Source: Casuarius casuarius
Lineage: Eukaryota; Chordata; Aves; Casuariiformes; Casuariidae
Direction: 5' to 3'
Assembly: GCA_003342895.1 (NCBI GenBank)
Contig: PTFA01000314.1
Coordinates: 310,001 to 374,000 of the forward strand
Length of the DNA stretch: 64,000 bases
The notes below the pieces were generated by a model. It worked only from the letters and a program-made list of their open reading frames with translations, searched no databases and was not told the DNA's origin. Made by a program: the position numbers and the translations under genes. How positions within the stretch are numbered: the first letter of the stretch is position 1; the number at the start of each line of letters is the position of its first letter. Of this stretch, positions 31,320 to 42,500 are shown piece after piece.

Positions 31320-31740
31320 CACGTGGGCGCCCACTCCGCCCGGCGCCGCCGCCATGACGCTGAGGGGCGGAGAGGGAGGCGGGCGGCCCCGCGTCGCGTC
31401 ATGGCGAGCGGGCGGGCTCAGGCCCAGGTCGGCGCAGGCGGGGAGGTGCCGCGGCACCGGCTGCCGTTTCCTGGCCCCTTCCTGCCGCTTCCCCGGCGCC
31501 GCCGGCAGCGCCCAGGCCTCGTCGCGGCGCGGTGAGGGCGGGCGGCGGGCCGGGCCGGGCGGGGCGGGGCGTTGCGCGGGAGGACGGTTGGCGACGATTG
31601 AGCGGCGGTTGGCGGCCCGGGGAGGGGGCTTCGGCAGCGGCAGCCGCGGCCCCGCTCGCCCGTGGAGGAGAAGGTGCCCGGTCCTTCTCACCAGGCCCCG
31701 GCTTCGTGAGCCCGCCTCAGTGCTGCCCGGGTTGAAATCT
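31320..31740 (+). promoter_or_regulatory. CpG island and likely UBA6 promoter / first exon
   Basis: GC and CpG content rise sharply against AT-rich flanks. Overlapping GC boxes (gggcggggcggggcg at about 31558-31571) and a CRE-like tgacg at 31355 are visible. The position, about 1.7 kb before the first clear UBA6 coding exon and on its upstream side, fits a TATA-less housekeeping promoter. A good splice donor (GCG|gtgagg) follows base 31531. Long open frames run through on both strands, but that is expected where stop codons are rare. Confidence 0.8.
31401..31531 (+). CDS. UBA6: Possible UBA6 first coding exon (alternative N-terminus)
   Basis: An ATG at 31401 with G at -3 and G at +4 opens 43 codons ending at the donor after 31531. 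The two left-over bases join exon 33443-33505 in the right frame, so a continuous N-terminal extension to Met at 33465 is possible. Human UBA6 also has an extension of about 31 residues here, but the bird one is Arg/Pro/Gly-rich and not similar. The alternative is a 5' UTR exon with translation from 33465. Phase agreement has a one-in-three chance of being accidental. Confidence 0.35.
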
Positions 31741-33442
31741 TTAGTCGCAAGGAAGGATAAGCCCGTGGTGAAGAACCGGAAGGAGAAAACATCAGAATGA
31801 ATTCTTTTATTTTTTCCTCTTTTTTTTTTTTTTTTTTTGCCTGCATCACACTCCTTTGTCTGAAGTGGGTTCAATAGGGGCTGCACTCCAGTGAGAAGTA
31901 GCACCAGGTTTGCAGGAGTAGCTTAGCGCAGTCTTGTCAGCAGGCGAGCCGCTTGACTGGTGGTGCCACGAAGCTCTCTTGGCGAGATGTGTTTTGCCCT
32001 TATGCTGGGGAGCCCCAGAGCGCCCATGTCGTTGTGGGGAGCTGCCCCAGGGGTGCTTGCGCTGGGCCGTCATGGCCCGGAAGGGGCTTTCGGGCACATA
32101 TTGTGCACTGCATGCTCACTCGTGTGTGACGGGTGGTGTCCAACCTGTGAAATAACTGGCGATGTTTGTGGCCTGCTTTCCCATCTAGCTCCGTCTCCTG
32201 TCGCCCTGCTGTGGCACTATGCAACTGGCCACCAGAAAACCTGGAGGGAGCTAGGACTTTTGGGCCTAATTTGGTCCAAGTGGTTACGGGCTGCAGGAGG
32301 TGCACTTTAGAAATGCTACAGTGTGTTCCAGAGCCATATGAACAACAACAAAAAAAAAGACACTGAAAAAACCTGAAAAGAGTTAACCCTCTGGCAGTGT
32401 TATCCGATTTGAAAGCTGTCACTGGGTATGTCTGCGCATCCATGATCTCAGCAGGAAAAACTACATAGTATTTCCGGGCCTTTACTTTCAAGCTCTTAAG
32501 AGAAAAGGTTGTCACCCTTGTTTCCAAATCCTAGTTTCCAAGACTGTTGGTAGGGAGTTGTAAGAGGATGTGCTGGATCAGATGTGAGGTCGGTTGTGCT
32601 TGCCCAGTACGTGGTGATGGTCACTACCAGATCTGGGAAGGGCCAGTTCCCAGGCTACATAACTAAGGAACAGCCTGCCCAGAGGCAGAGTTTCTTCCTA
32701 ATCCCCGTGCTTAGTTATCACTAAGGTAATTTAGCAATAAAAAGATCTTTGCTGACTGAAGGCCTTAATAGCACAAATGCTATACTCTTAAAGTCCTGTT
32801 TAACTCTTCAACTTGATGTCTTGATTAAATGTTGCATTAATTCAGAGCTTACAGTATGACTTTTAAAAGAAATAAATAAATTGTATTACCTTTTGGGTAT
32901 TGGCCACTAACTTATACATCAGTTTTTTCAAAAGTGCTTCTGGGTAGTGACTCTTGAGTTAGGTATAACAGTAGCTGATTTCTTAAGTATTTTCAGTTAA
33001 CATAGAAACAATGCAGCACAAATAACTATGCCTAGCTGTTCTGAGATCCCCTGTCTTCTCTTTCAGATAAGAAGCAATCAAGCAGATACAAGTTCAACAG
33101 CTTGCAGTTGCTAATAAAAAATGAAATTTTAGGTTTACTAAATCCAACTGTGGAAATACAAGAATTAAATCTTGGGATTCCTCAGTGGGGTAATTAATAT
33201 ACCTCTCTGTATTCTGAAATCATCAGTTGAAGGTTTGGGGGTTCTTGTCTTTTGGCTTCTCTGCATTTTAATTGCCTCAGTGCTGTGTTGATCTGTAGGT
33301 TTCTTAATGTTCAAAATGACTATTATGTAACATTGCTTTTTGCATTTTGTGATTCTTCCGTTGAAGAATTGGGGGTAGGGGGATACAGTCTGTGAAATGG
33401 CTTCCAGGATAACCGTATTCTTTCTTTTTGTAATCCTTCTAG
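31740..33442 (+). other. Likely first UBA6 intron
   Basis: This lies between the CpG island and the first clear coding exon. It holds the poly-T run and otherwise nothing I can name. A short acceptor-to-donor segment at 33066-33131 is open for 15 codons, then meets a stop, so it could only be an untranslated exon. Confidence 0.5.
31820..31839. repeat. Poly-T run
   Basis: A homopolymer T tract of about 18-20 bases lies just after the CpG island. It may vary in length between individuals. Confidence 0.8.
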
Positions 33443-33505
33443 TGCAAACAAATTACATTGCATCATGGCGACAGATTCTATGGAAATTGATGATGCTTTA
33501 TATAG
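33443..33505 (+). CDS. UBA6: UBA6 exon with the likely start Met (residues 1-14)
   Basis: Acceptor taatccttctag and donor ATAG|gtaaga. ATG at 33465 has A at -3 and G at +4 and begins [13 protein letters not shown], matching the human MSTASVEIDDALY. The 22 bases before it are open in the same frame (ANKLHCI), so an N-terminal extension from an upstream exon cannot be excluded. Confidence 0.9.
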
Positions 33506-36500
33506 GTAAGAATATCTGATTTACGTGTGCTCTTGACTTTTCAGCGATGTATATATTTACATGCAGTAGTGTTAAAGCCAAAACTTGAACACAGTATCTG
33601 CTGCCTGTTAGGTAAAGGTGCGAGCGCTTGTGCTACTGTGTCCCTACTTTTGAAAGGGAAAAAACTAAAATGTCCAGCATGTGAAGCTGAATCCATTTCC
33701 ACCAAAGTTTCTGAAACTGTGAGAACTGTCTGAGTTGCAGATGTAAGCAGTCTTCCCGTAAAACTGTTCCTTTATGGGTATTTTGACAGATGTTTTTTGA
33801 CAATTAGCATTGTGCAGTAAAAAGCCCAATTAAATACTACAAAGTTGAATAAAGTTTGTAAAGTATCAATAATGCATGCTTTTTTGAAAAGCAGGACTGA
33901 TGTTTCTGCTTTCTTTCTGACTTCAGCCTGTTTTTGCTTTGACGATTTTGTCAAAGCAGAGAGAGTAGATATTCTTCTCTTCACTTACTCTTAATGTTTT
34001 CTCGCTCCCTTCTTCTTTCTTCCCCCTCCTTTTTACCGTGTGTAATTTATCTCCTCTGTCATGTCTTTCATTTATTCCTCAGTCTTTGCCATGGTTCTCT
34101 GTCCTCATGAACATCATCATCATCTCTGTTATCCTCTGAGACAGTTGATAATCAGATAAATAATTGTAGTAGCTTCAGACTAGTGTGAAAGCTCTGGATA
34201 AGAGAACAACCTGCAGATGAGTTGCATCTATTTTAGCCAGGATTGTGGAGAGCTCTCTTGAGACTCTGCTAAGAAATTGCACTGGGCTGGTTGGTGGTAG
34301 ATAAACTTGAAGGGACCAGATTCATGCAAGCTGTGCAAGTCCCTGAATTTTTTCCTGATTCTTCCAATAGGGTTGTAAATGTCCCCTTTAGGATGGTCGG
34401 AAAGCTTAAATTCTGTGGATCTGTGTGGCCCTCTTAAGGGTGTGATTCTTATAAGATGTCTGTGCCCTTTGAATGCTAATGTCCCCAGAAATCTGGCTGT
34501 TTTGCTTCATTTTCCTGGGAATTTCTTTAATTACTTCTCCATAACAATAATTGAGACATGCAGGCTATAAGAGGGGAGCAGACCTGTCACTTTACCCACA
34601 GAAGCTAATCCTCTCCCTTTATGCTTATATAGCCTGTGGCAAATAAATGTAATGGTTAGTTTCAATAGATTAATCCATTTACTATCTTAGTATTTGATGG
34701 TAATAATAAATATTGTTTGATGTAAGTGTATTTCCTAAAGTGCTATGTAGTGTGACTGTATGCATGTTATATCCTCAGTTACTTGTTGAATGGAGGGCTG
34801 CTAAATATAAATGTGCATGTGTCATTAGTGACACAAATTCATCATCAGAACTTGGTGTTGCTGATTAGAAATTGCCTGGGATGGGGGAAGGAAAGCAATA
34901 GCAACTTATAATTGAGAATATGTTAACTTTCTTGAAATCGCTGTGAATTCTTGGCTTACATTCTTACGTCCTTGACTTTATTTGTATCTTGTTCTGACTG
35001 GACTTTATCTTGGATGTAGTCGCCAGAGATACGTTCTTGGAGACACAGCAATGCAGAAGATGGCTCAGTCCCACGTGTTCCTGAGTGGTATAGGTGGTCT
35101 TGGTGTGGAGATTGGTAAGTTCAGGTAACATTTACTTAAACAGATGCAAGTGTATGTAAACATACTGCCCCAGCGTACTTCTGAAGCTTCCTTTAGACGT
35201 AATAAACATGTCTTCAGTACCTGAATGAATATATGTATTTGTTGCCTATGTGTAACATAGCAGATGCAGGAAAACACAGTAAGATCCTGAACTTTCTCTA
35301 ATAAGCTTTTTAATGGAAAAATGTTTTAAATATTACTTGCAAATGTGCTGCCATAGACCAAATCACTTTACTCAAAATCTTGAATCTTGGGTAAAAGTCA
35401 AGGCTGGATAATCCAAATGATTCCTATAGGCTTCAGTATCGATGAACCTAATAAAGAGACACCTACAGGCTGAATTATTACCACGTAGGAAATGGGGGCG
35501 GGTAGGGTGAATAGATTCAGTTTGGCCCAAGATGCAGAATTGTTCTGGTATTGGGGACCCCTTAACTGTTTTCTCTGCTCTTTGAAAACAAGACTTGTCT
35601 TGGCCAGTTCTTATCTGGGGTATTACCTTTTCTGTTGGCTTAATGTGACTGGGTGCCAGATGCCAGAACGGAGCTGTGAGATACTGTAGTTTCCTGTCCT
35701 TACTGTTTCTGTAATCACACTCGTAGGTGAACCTTGCTCATATTCTTCTGCTTTCAGTGGTGCTATAGAATACTTGAACCACATTTAGAAGAAAACAAGC
35801 CCTTCAGCTGTGAAGTTCTTAGGAATGGCATGTTGTTATTGTCCACCTATAAATGATAAGTTACATAGCTTTGCCAGAATTCTGCAACAGTCTCTCTCTC
35901 TCTCTCGCTCTCTCTTTTTTCCTTTTTTCTTTCTTCCAGCCAAAAATATAATACTAGCTGGAGTAAAGGTATGTAAAACAGTTTTGTTTTATGGGAATTC
36001 TTGGGGGGTGGGAGGATAGAAAGTTAGAGCATTTTTAGCTAGCTGAACTTAATATGTTCTGTAAATGTCTTCCTGTAGAGGAATTGTGAAAGATTTGAGG
36101 ACTTGATAATGAAAATGTTAATAATCTAGATCATCTAGAGGTCCAGTTTGATTCTCAAGCTAGTGTGATTCTGAATTTTCATATCTTTTGAGATGATGAG
36201 TAGAAGCATTCTGAGATACGTCATGTAATATTTTAGCCAACTGCTCATCAGACAGTGAATGTTTTTGTTCAAATTCTAGTAAACTGAGTAGTATAAATTT
36301 AAAAGCCAAACTATTCAAAACGTATATTCTATTATTTCACCCAGCAGACTCTGCTTATGGCTGGATATTTTAATAATATAATATAATATAATATATATAA
36401 AATATAAAATATAAATATATATATATTTATATATATATATTTTTTTATATATATATTTTTATATATATATTTTATATATATATATTTTATATATATATTT

Positions 36501-39500
36501 TATATTTATATATAAATATATATATATTTATATATATTTATATATATATATAAAAAATATATTTATATATAAATATAAAATATAAAATAATATAATAATA
36601 ATAAACTGCTTTTGTCCTTTTGAGATTAATTTTATTAGACATACCCTTTTAAACCTTTTTTTTCAATTTAAAAACTTCTTTGAATTTTTAGGAATCCTTT
36701 CAGTTATAGCTTGAAGTTGCACTATAATTGCAGTGTAACAAAAGTCATCCTAAGTTTTTAAATGCTCACATCACTGCAGCCTGGAAGGAAATGCTTAATG
36801 AAATGCATCTTCTAGATATGTCCTTATCTCTCAAACACTAAGAGGTTTCTTGGCAAAGAAATTGGTGAAGTTAGTGCTTATCCATGGTACAATTAGGCCT
36901 GCTGCAATTCTAGTCCTCCAGCATTTTATGTGGGGCTTAATGCATTCTTTTGGGTACTGTGACCGTGTATGCTTCTTCCAGTAAATGCTTTTGCCTAACT
37001 TTCTTAGGCTCTTACAGTTCATGACACCAAGCAGTGTACAAAATGGGATTTAGGGATCAACTTCTTCATCCGTGAAGATGATATTACCAGTCAAAAGAAC
37101 AGGTTGGTGAAGTCTCTGGGGGGAAGGAGGGCTGAACTTGACTAGGAGTAACAGTTTGATCAGTGGCAAAAAAAACGGTTCACTGTCCACAAACTGTTAA
37201 CAGACATCAGATGCTCGTTAAACCCTGCCTTTGGAGGTACTGGCTTTGAGCACGGTGCCCAGGTAGGTGTCATGGGAAGTCTAGGTTGGGACTGGAGCTC
37301 TGTCCAAGTCATGCATCTCGTGTCTTGTAGCTAGCAGATTATAAACAGCAAATGCTCTCATGTAAATGTAGTAAGGAGGGAAGGGGGTGTATTTCTTCCT
37401 TTGACTTCCTCAGCCAGCTGCACAAGACTAGAAAACAGCTGTGACACCAGGATATTGGTGAGTCCAGCTGTGTGTTGGACGGAGCTGTCTTCCTCAGACC
37501 CACTTGGAAAGAAAATGTGACTAAATGAGTTGAAGTCATCATCACCAAGAGACTTCCTAAGGGACTTTTGTAGGTCATGTGTGGCATGGAATTGTCTTGC
37601 AAATATAATTTATAAATGGATAAAAATGTGAAAGTTACCTTTCTTTCAGGGCTGAGGCCACACTTCATCATATTGCAGAACTCAATCCATACGTCCGTGT
37701 CGCAGCATCAACTATGCCACTAGATGAAACCACAGATCTGTCTTTCCTAAAGCAATACCAGGTATGGAACTCTACTTAAAGGAGCTGTGCAGGATACTTT
37801 CCTCAGAACAACAAAAAAAAATCTTTGATTTTTTTTTTTTTAATAATTTAAGCCAAGAAAATGAGAACAGATCTAAATACTTTGAGATGATAGCAAGAAA
37901 GCAGATAGTTCTTGTCCTTGGACAAGTGAAATTGTCTTTTTGGTTTTTGTTTGGTTTTTCTTTTTTAAGGCTGAAACTATGATTCTATGTTTCTGGCACT
38001 GACATTTGTTATGACAATAAATAACTGAATGAGATTGCCATGCATTTTTTATGGTTGTTGTTTTTATTTCCAAGATAACACTAACTTTTTTTTACAGTCC
38101 CACTGCATGGATATTTGGTGTGTATTTTGTGCTTTGTATTCCAGAGAGCAGGAATGCAGGCTATATAATTAGAAGTGTCATGTATTTCTGTATGTATGAG
38201 TCTAATGAAACGTAAGCAACTCTGTGGTGGAATGAGGAGCTATTCCGTTGTTCAGTCAGCTGTCTCTGGTGTGTGCACATGGCTTAGCACAAGCTGGGAA
38301 CTTTTACTGCATAGCTGTTGGTTATTTTAGCTAAGCTAACCAAGTTTCTGAATGTCCCAGCTGTAATAAGCCATGTGTAACAAAATAAGACACAGAGCTT
38401 CTGCTTTGAAACCAAAAACTATCCCCAACTTTAAAGGAATGCTTGCAAAAAATAGTAATTTGTCTGCAACTTGACAAACAGCAATGCTTGAAGTTTGTGC
38501 AGACTTCTTGGTACATGCTAGATCGGTATCAGGTGGGCATATCTTGCTGACATTATCCTTAAAATTAAAGAGCTACAATTGCTCAGAGATTACTCATAAC
38601 TGATTTTGTAAGTATTCTATTTAGGTTTTGAAATTCATAGCTCCAGTTAAAAAGATAAGTGAGAATTTGCTGTTCCTGCTCTTGGTCATCTTGCTTACAG
38701 AATTAGTGGAGCAGTAACCTGTGTGTTCTAATCTGTAATGGGAAAACTGGCTGAGGACTGCTTTTTCTGTTGCCTGTAAGGAAAGGAAACTTAGGGATTC
38801 AGGGCACCCGAGTAACTGGCTGTTGCTACTACTTTTTCCGTGGCCTGAAGATGTTGATTGCTTTCAGTGTCTTAACCTTATCTGTGTTCTTGTTGACAGT
38901 GTGTCATTTTGACTGAAGTAAGCCTGTTGCTTCAGAAGAAGATTAATGACTTTTGTCATGCTCAGCAGCCACCTATTAAGGTAATACAAAAATGAAACAC
39001 ATGATTAATCCACAAAGTGAGCATTTTGGACCTCCCTCATGTTCTATACAGAAGTGGAGAAAGCAGTTTGTGGGGTATATAGTCTTTTACAGATATCCTT
39101 TTGATGGAGCAGTGTGGGTTTTGGGAGCATACGGCTTTCAGTGACACTGTTTTCTGCCCTGTTTCTGAATTCCATGCATGTGTCTGATGCTATCTGGGTA
39201 CCTGCCATATTTTTTTCCCACAATTAACCCATGGCTACTTGTTTTGTTCTGAGAGAACATGCTGAGACCAAATTTAACAGCAGTAAAAATCACAGGACTG
39301 CATATTGCTGCAGCTCATGTTTTGAGTGGTCCTGAATGAAACACTCATGCTGGTTCAAAGTGTCTCATTAATGCTTGGCCATTTAGTCAGTGGCCTGGGT
39401 GCATGTGACAAGTTTGCACCAGAGTGGAACTTGTACCTGGTAGCACTGGACAAAGTCGAATGTGAGAGGTCACTCCTTTGGCTTTTGCTGTGTCAGAAAT

Positions 39501-42500
39501 ACTGATGCTTTTTACCTTCTCTTATAGTTCATCAGTGCAGATGTCTATGGAATATGTTCACGTTTGTTTTGTGACTTTGGTGATGAATTTGAAGTGCTGG
39601 ATACAACAGGAGAGGAGCCAAAGGAAATCTTCATTTCAAACATCACACAAGTAAGGGATAGAAGTTATCGAGCTGCTATAAATTTGCATTGTTATCACTT
39701 CTTATTGGCTACATAACTAAGTAGAGTGTTTCACTGTAGCAGCCTGCTAAGCATCTGAAATAAAATTCCTTTAGTGCCTCCACCAAAAAGCAGTCTATGG
39801 TAAGTGCTAACACCGTAGAGCAGAGTGATGCCTCCTGCTCATTGCTTAAAATGTAACATCATAATGTTGAGGTTCTCTTCTTTTGAGAGAGAAAGAAATA
39901 AGGAGATTTGGAGAGAAAAGGGCATAGCCTTAGTATGGGTCTGGGTTAAGGCTTCTAGGGAAACCCTGAAGTAGGCAGGAAAATAGCCTTTTTTATGAAC
40001 ACAGACTGCTGCAGGTATAGAGAAGAACTATTAGAATGATAAAGGAGATGGAGAACCTATTTTGAGAAGAAATTTAAGAGAGCTTGATTGTTTTAACCTA
40101 TGAAAGCAAAGACTGCAAAAAGAGTATTATTGCTAATACTGCTGCTGTAAAATGTTAGAGAGGATATCTGTTCAGTCTTGTATTAGTGTTTTATAAAATG
40201 GAAACAACTTTAGCTCTGTCTCTCAACTCTGGAAGTTCATACTAGAGGCTTACTCATCTAAAAGCAAGTTGTTTATCTTATCTCCAGTCTAGACATAATA
40301 ATAATCAAACTAGAAGGGATTGTATAACAAGCTGGATTTGATCTGAATTAAAGCTTGTGACATGATTTGCATGACCTGTTCTTTGGTCTCTCCAAAAGAG
40401 GATGGAAGACTTGATTGTTCCCATTAACTGCATAAACCATACATAGCTGTGTTTCATGGTTTGTGCTGATTGCCTGCCATTTTTTTTTCCTTCTGTTCAT
40501 AAACTGGTATTTGGGTTTAGTTTTTGAGAATCTAGGATCCTGGTGATGTCCTTGTTTTCCTTGTTCTCTTCTAGTATATTTCTCTCTGGAGGGCAGTGAA
40601 TGTTCTGTGAGCCCTCTGAATTAAGCATCTCTTAGGTTTATGACAGCGTAGCCTTTAGAGGGGTGGCATCAATCAAAGTAACAACTTTTAGTCCTGGAAC
40701 AGGACTAAAGTAACAACTTTTAGCCCTACCTGCAAAGTTGAAATGAAAAATAATTAAATTCTCTGAAAAAAAACCCTGACAGTCATTGCTGTCAAACAAG
40801 TAAGAGTGATGTATATAACTGTGCAGCAAAAAACATGTGAGCCTGTTGTCTTCCTGAAGCTTGTATTGATACTAAAGATGGATAGCTCTCTGATTCTTTA
40901 TGGCACTTGCACCTGTTAAAGATAAACTTGCTGATACATTGGTTTTAATAGACTAACAACAATGTATAGGAAGATCTGTATTTCTAATTCAAATTTGCTT
41001 TTAAATCCTTAGTTAAGTTTTATACTACTTGATAGAAGTCTTTCTAGTACTGGGAGTGCAGGAAAAGGTGTCTCTACAGGCCACGCTTGCTTGCAGATCC
41101 ACTATCTTATGGCATGAGTTGCACCACAAGGTCTTCCTAAAGAAGCTGTCCTCATACTGCAGAGGGGTCTCTGTGTGCTTGGGAGGTTGGGCATGGCATC
41201 CTGTAACATGATGTGATGTTGTCTGAGACTCCTGCAAACATAAGCTTGTTTGCCTGTGATCCCCTTGAGGTTGTGGCTTTCCTATATTTAAGGATGTCCA
41301 ACTTCATTATCTTCATAAGTTTTTGGTGTCCTCTTTATAAAGATCAGATTAGAAGGAGGCATGCAATAATAAGGACCATTCACGAGACTTTTGTTAATGT
41401 CTATGAAAATTACTTCATATGTATAGTCTATTTTGGGGTTAGAAAAAGGAGGCCAATTTGCTGCTACTATGGAACAGAACAATCTGACTAGTTAGAACCA
41501 ACAGCAATCCAGTTTACTTGCTGGGAACTGTGAAAGGTAAAAATGAGTAAGCTTGTGTTAGGAAAGCACTGTACAACTGAAAATAATTGTTATATTAAAA
41601 TATTAATTGTTATATTAAAATATATTAAAAATAACTGAAAAAATGTTATCATAGGTAGCTCCCTAGTTAGGGCAGAACCTAGGTAGTAAAAGTGTTAGTG
41701 GCTGTAGTTTCAGCAGATACAGGTGTGTGTCTAGGATAAAGCACAGCTCCTTCACACAAGACTCTCTTTCTCCTTGCTAACTTTCCCATTTTTGCTTTCA
41801 GTCAAATCCTGGTATTGTCACTTGCCTTGAAAATCATCCACACAGGCTTGAAACAGGGCAGTTTTTAACCTTTCGGGAAGTCAATGGAATGTCATGTTTA
41901 AATGGATCCACACACCAAATAACAGGTAAACCGTTGCTTTTTTGTATATGTATTTATTTTTAGCTTTTTTAATTCACTGCAGTGGTAGTTATTGCAGACA
42001 GAAAAGTACTGAGTTGTGCAGATCCACAGTGAATTTGCACACAAAAAATTTCCTTCTGGTGTGGAGGTCATCCTAGTGTTATCTTAATTCCATTTCCATC
42101 TAGTAAAGCTTCTTCAACTTCATTTGCTGCTTAGCAGGCAAGTGTGAAGAGATGGAAACTAGCTGGCAACCTCCATGGTTACTATCTTCAATTTGCTGAC
42201 CAAATTATTTTGTTATTTGGAGGCCCCTATTTTGTTGTTTGGGGTCTGCTTTTCAGACCCCTCTCTCTCTCTCTTTTTTTTTTTTTAATTACTTTGTGGT
42301 CTAAGATAATAAATACAGGACACTTGAAATATGTGGCTGAGTCTGCTTTTTCTGAACTATTTTGTTGTTTTACTAGCGTTGATGCCGTGTTCCATTCATT
42401 TATCTTAATCAAAGCCCAGCATTTGGTTTCACTTTTCAGGTCCTGGGATTTAACAAACAAAACATTTGTTTTTGTGTCTGTTCCTTTAACTGAATGGTGC

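Larger units (their letters stand above)
39651..41801 (+). other. UBA6 intron (2.1 kb)
   Basis: Contains the 40,675 direct repeat and the 41,585 AT repeat. No other gene or repeat family recognised. Confidence 0.7.

Noticed and set aside
31189..31904. Long open frames on both strands through the CpG island (203 and 215 codons)
   Set aside because: GC-rich DNA has few stop codons, and both frames are low-complexity Arg/Pro/Ala/Gly. No evidence for a divergent gene, although a divergent noncoding transcript from the island is possible.
33066..33131. Candidate extra UBA6 exon between ttctctttcag and gtttac
   Set aside because: The frame I read meets a stop after 15 codons, it does not resemble the human N-terminus, and the donor is weak.
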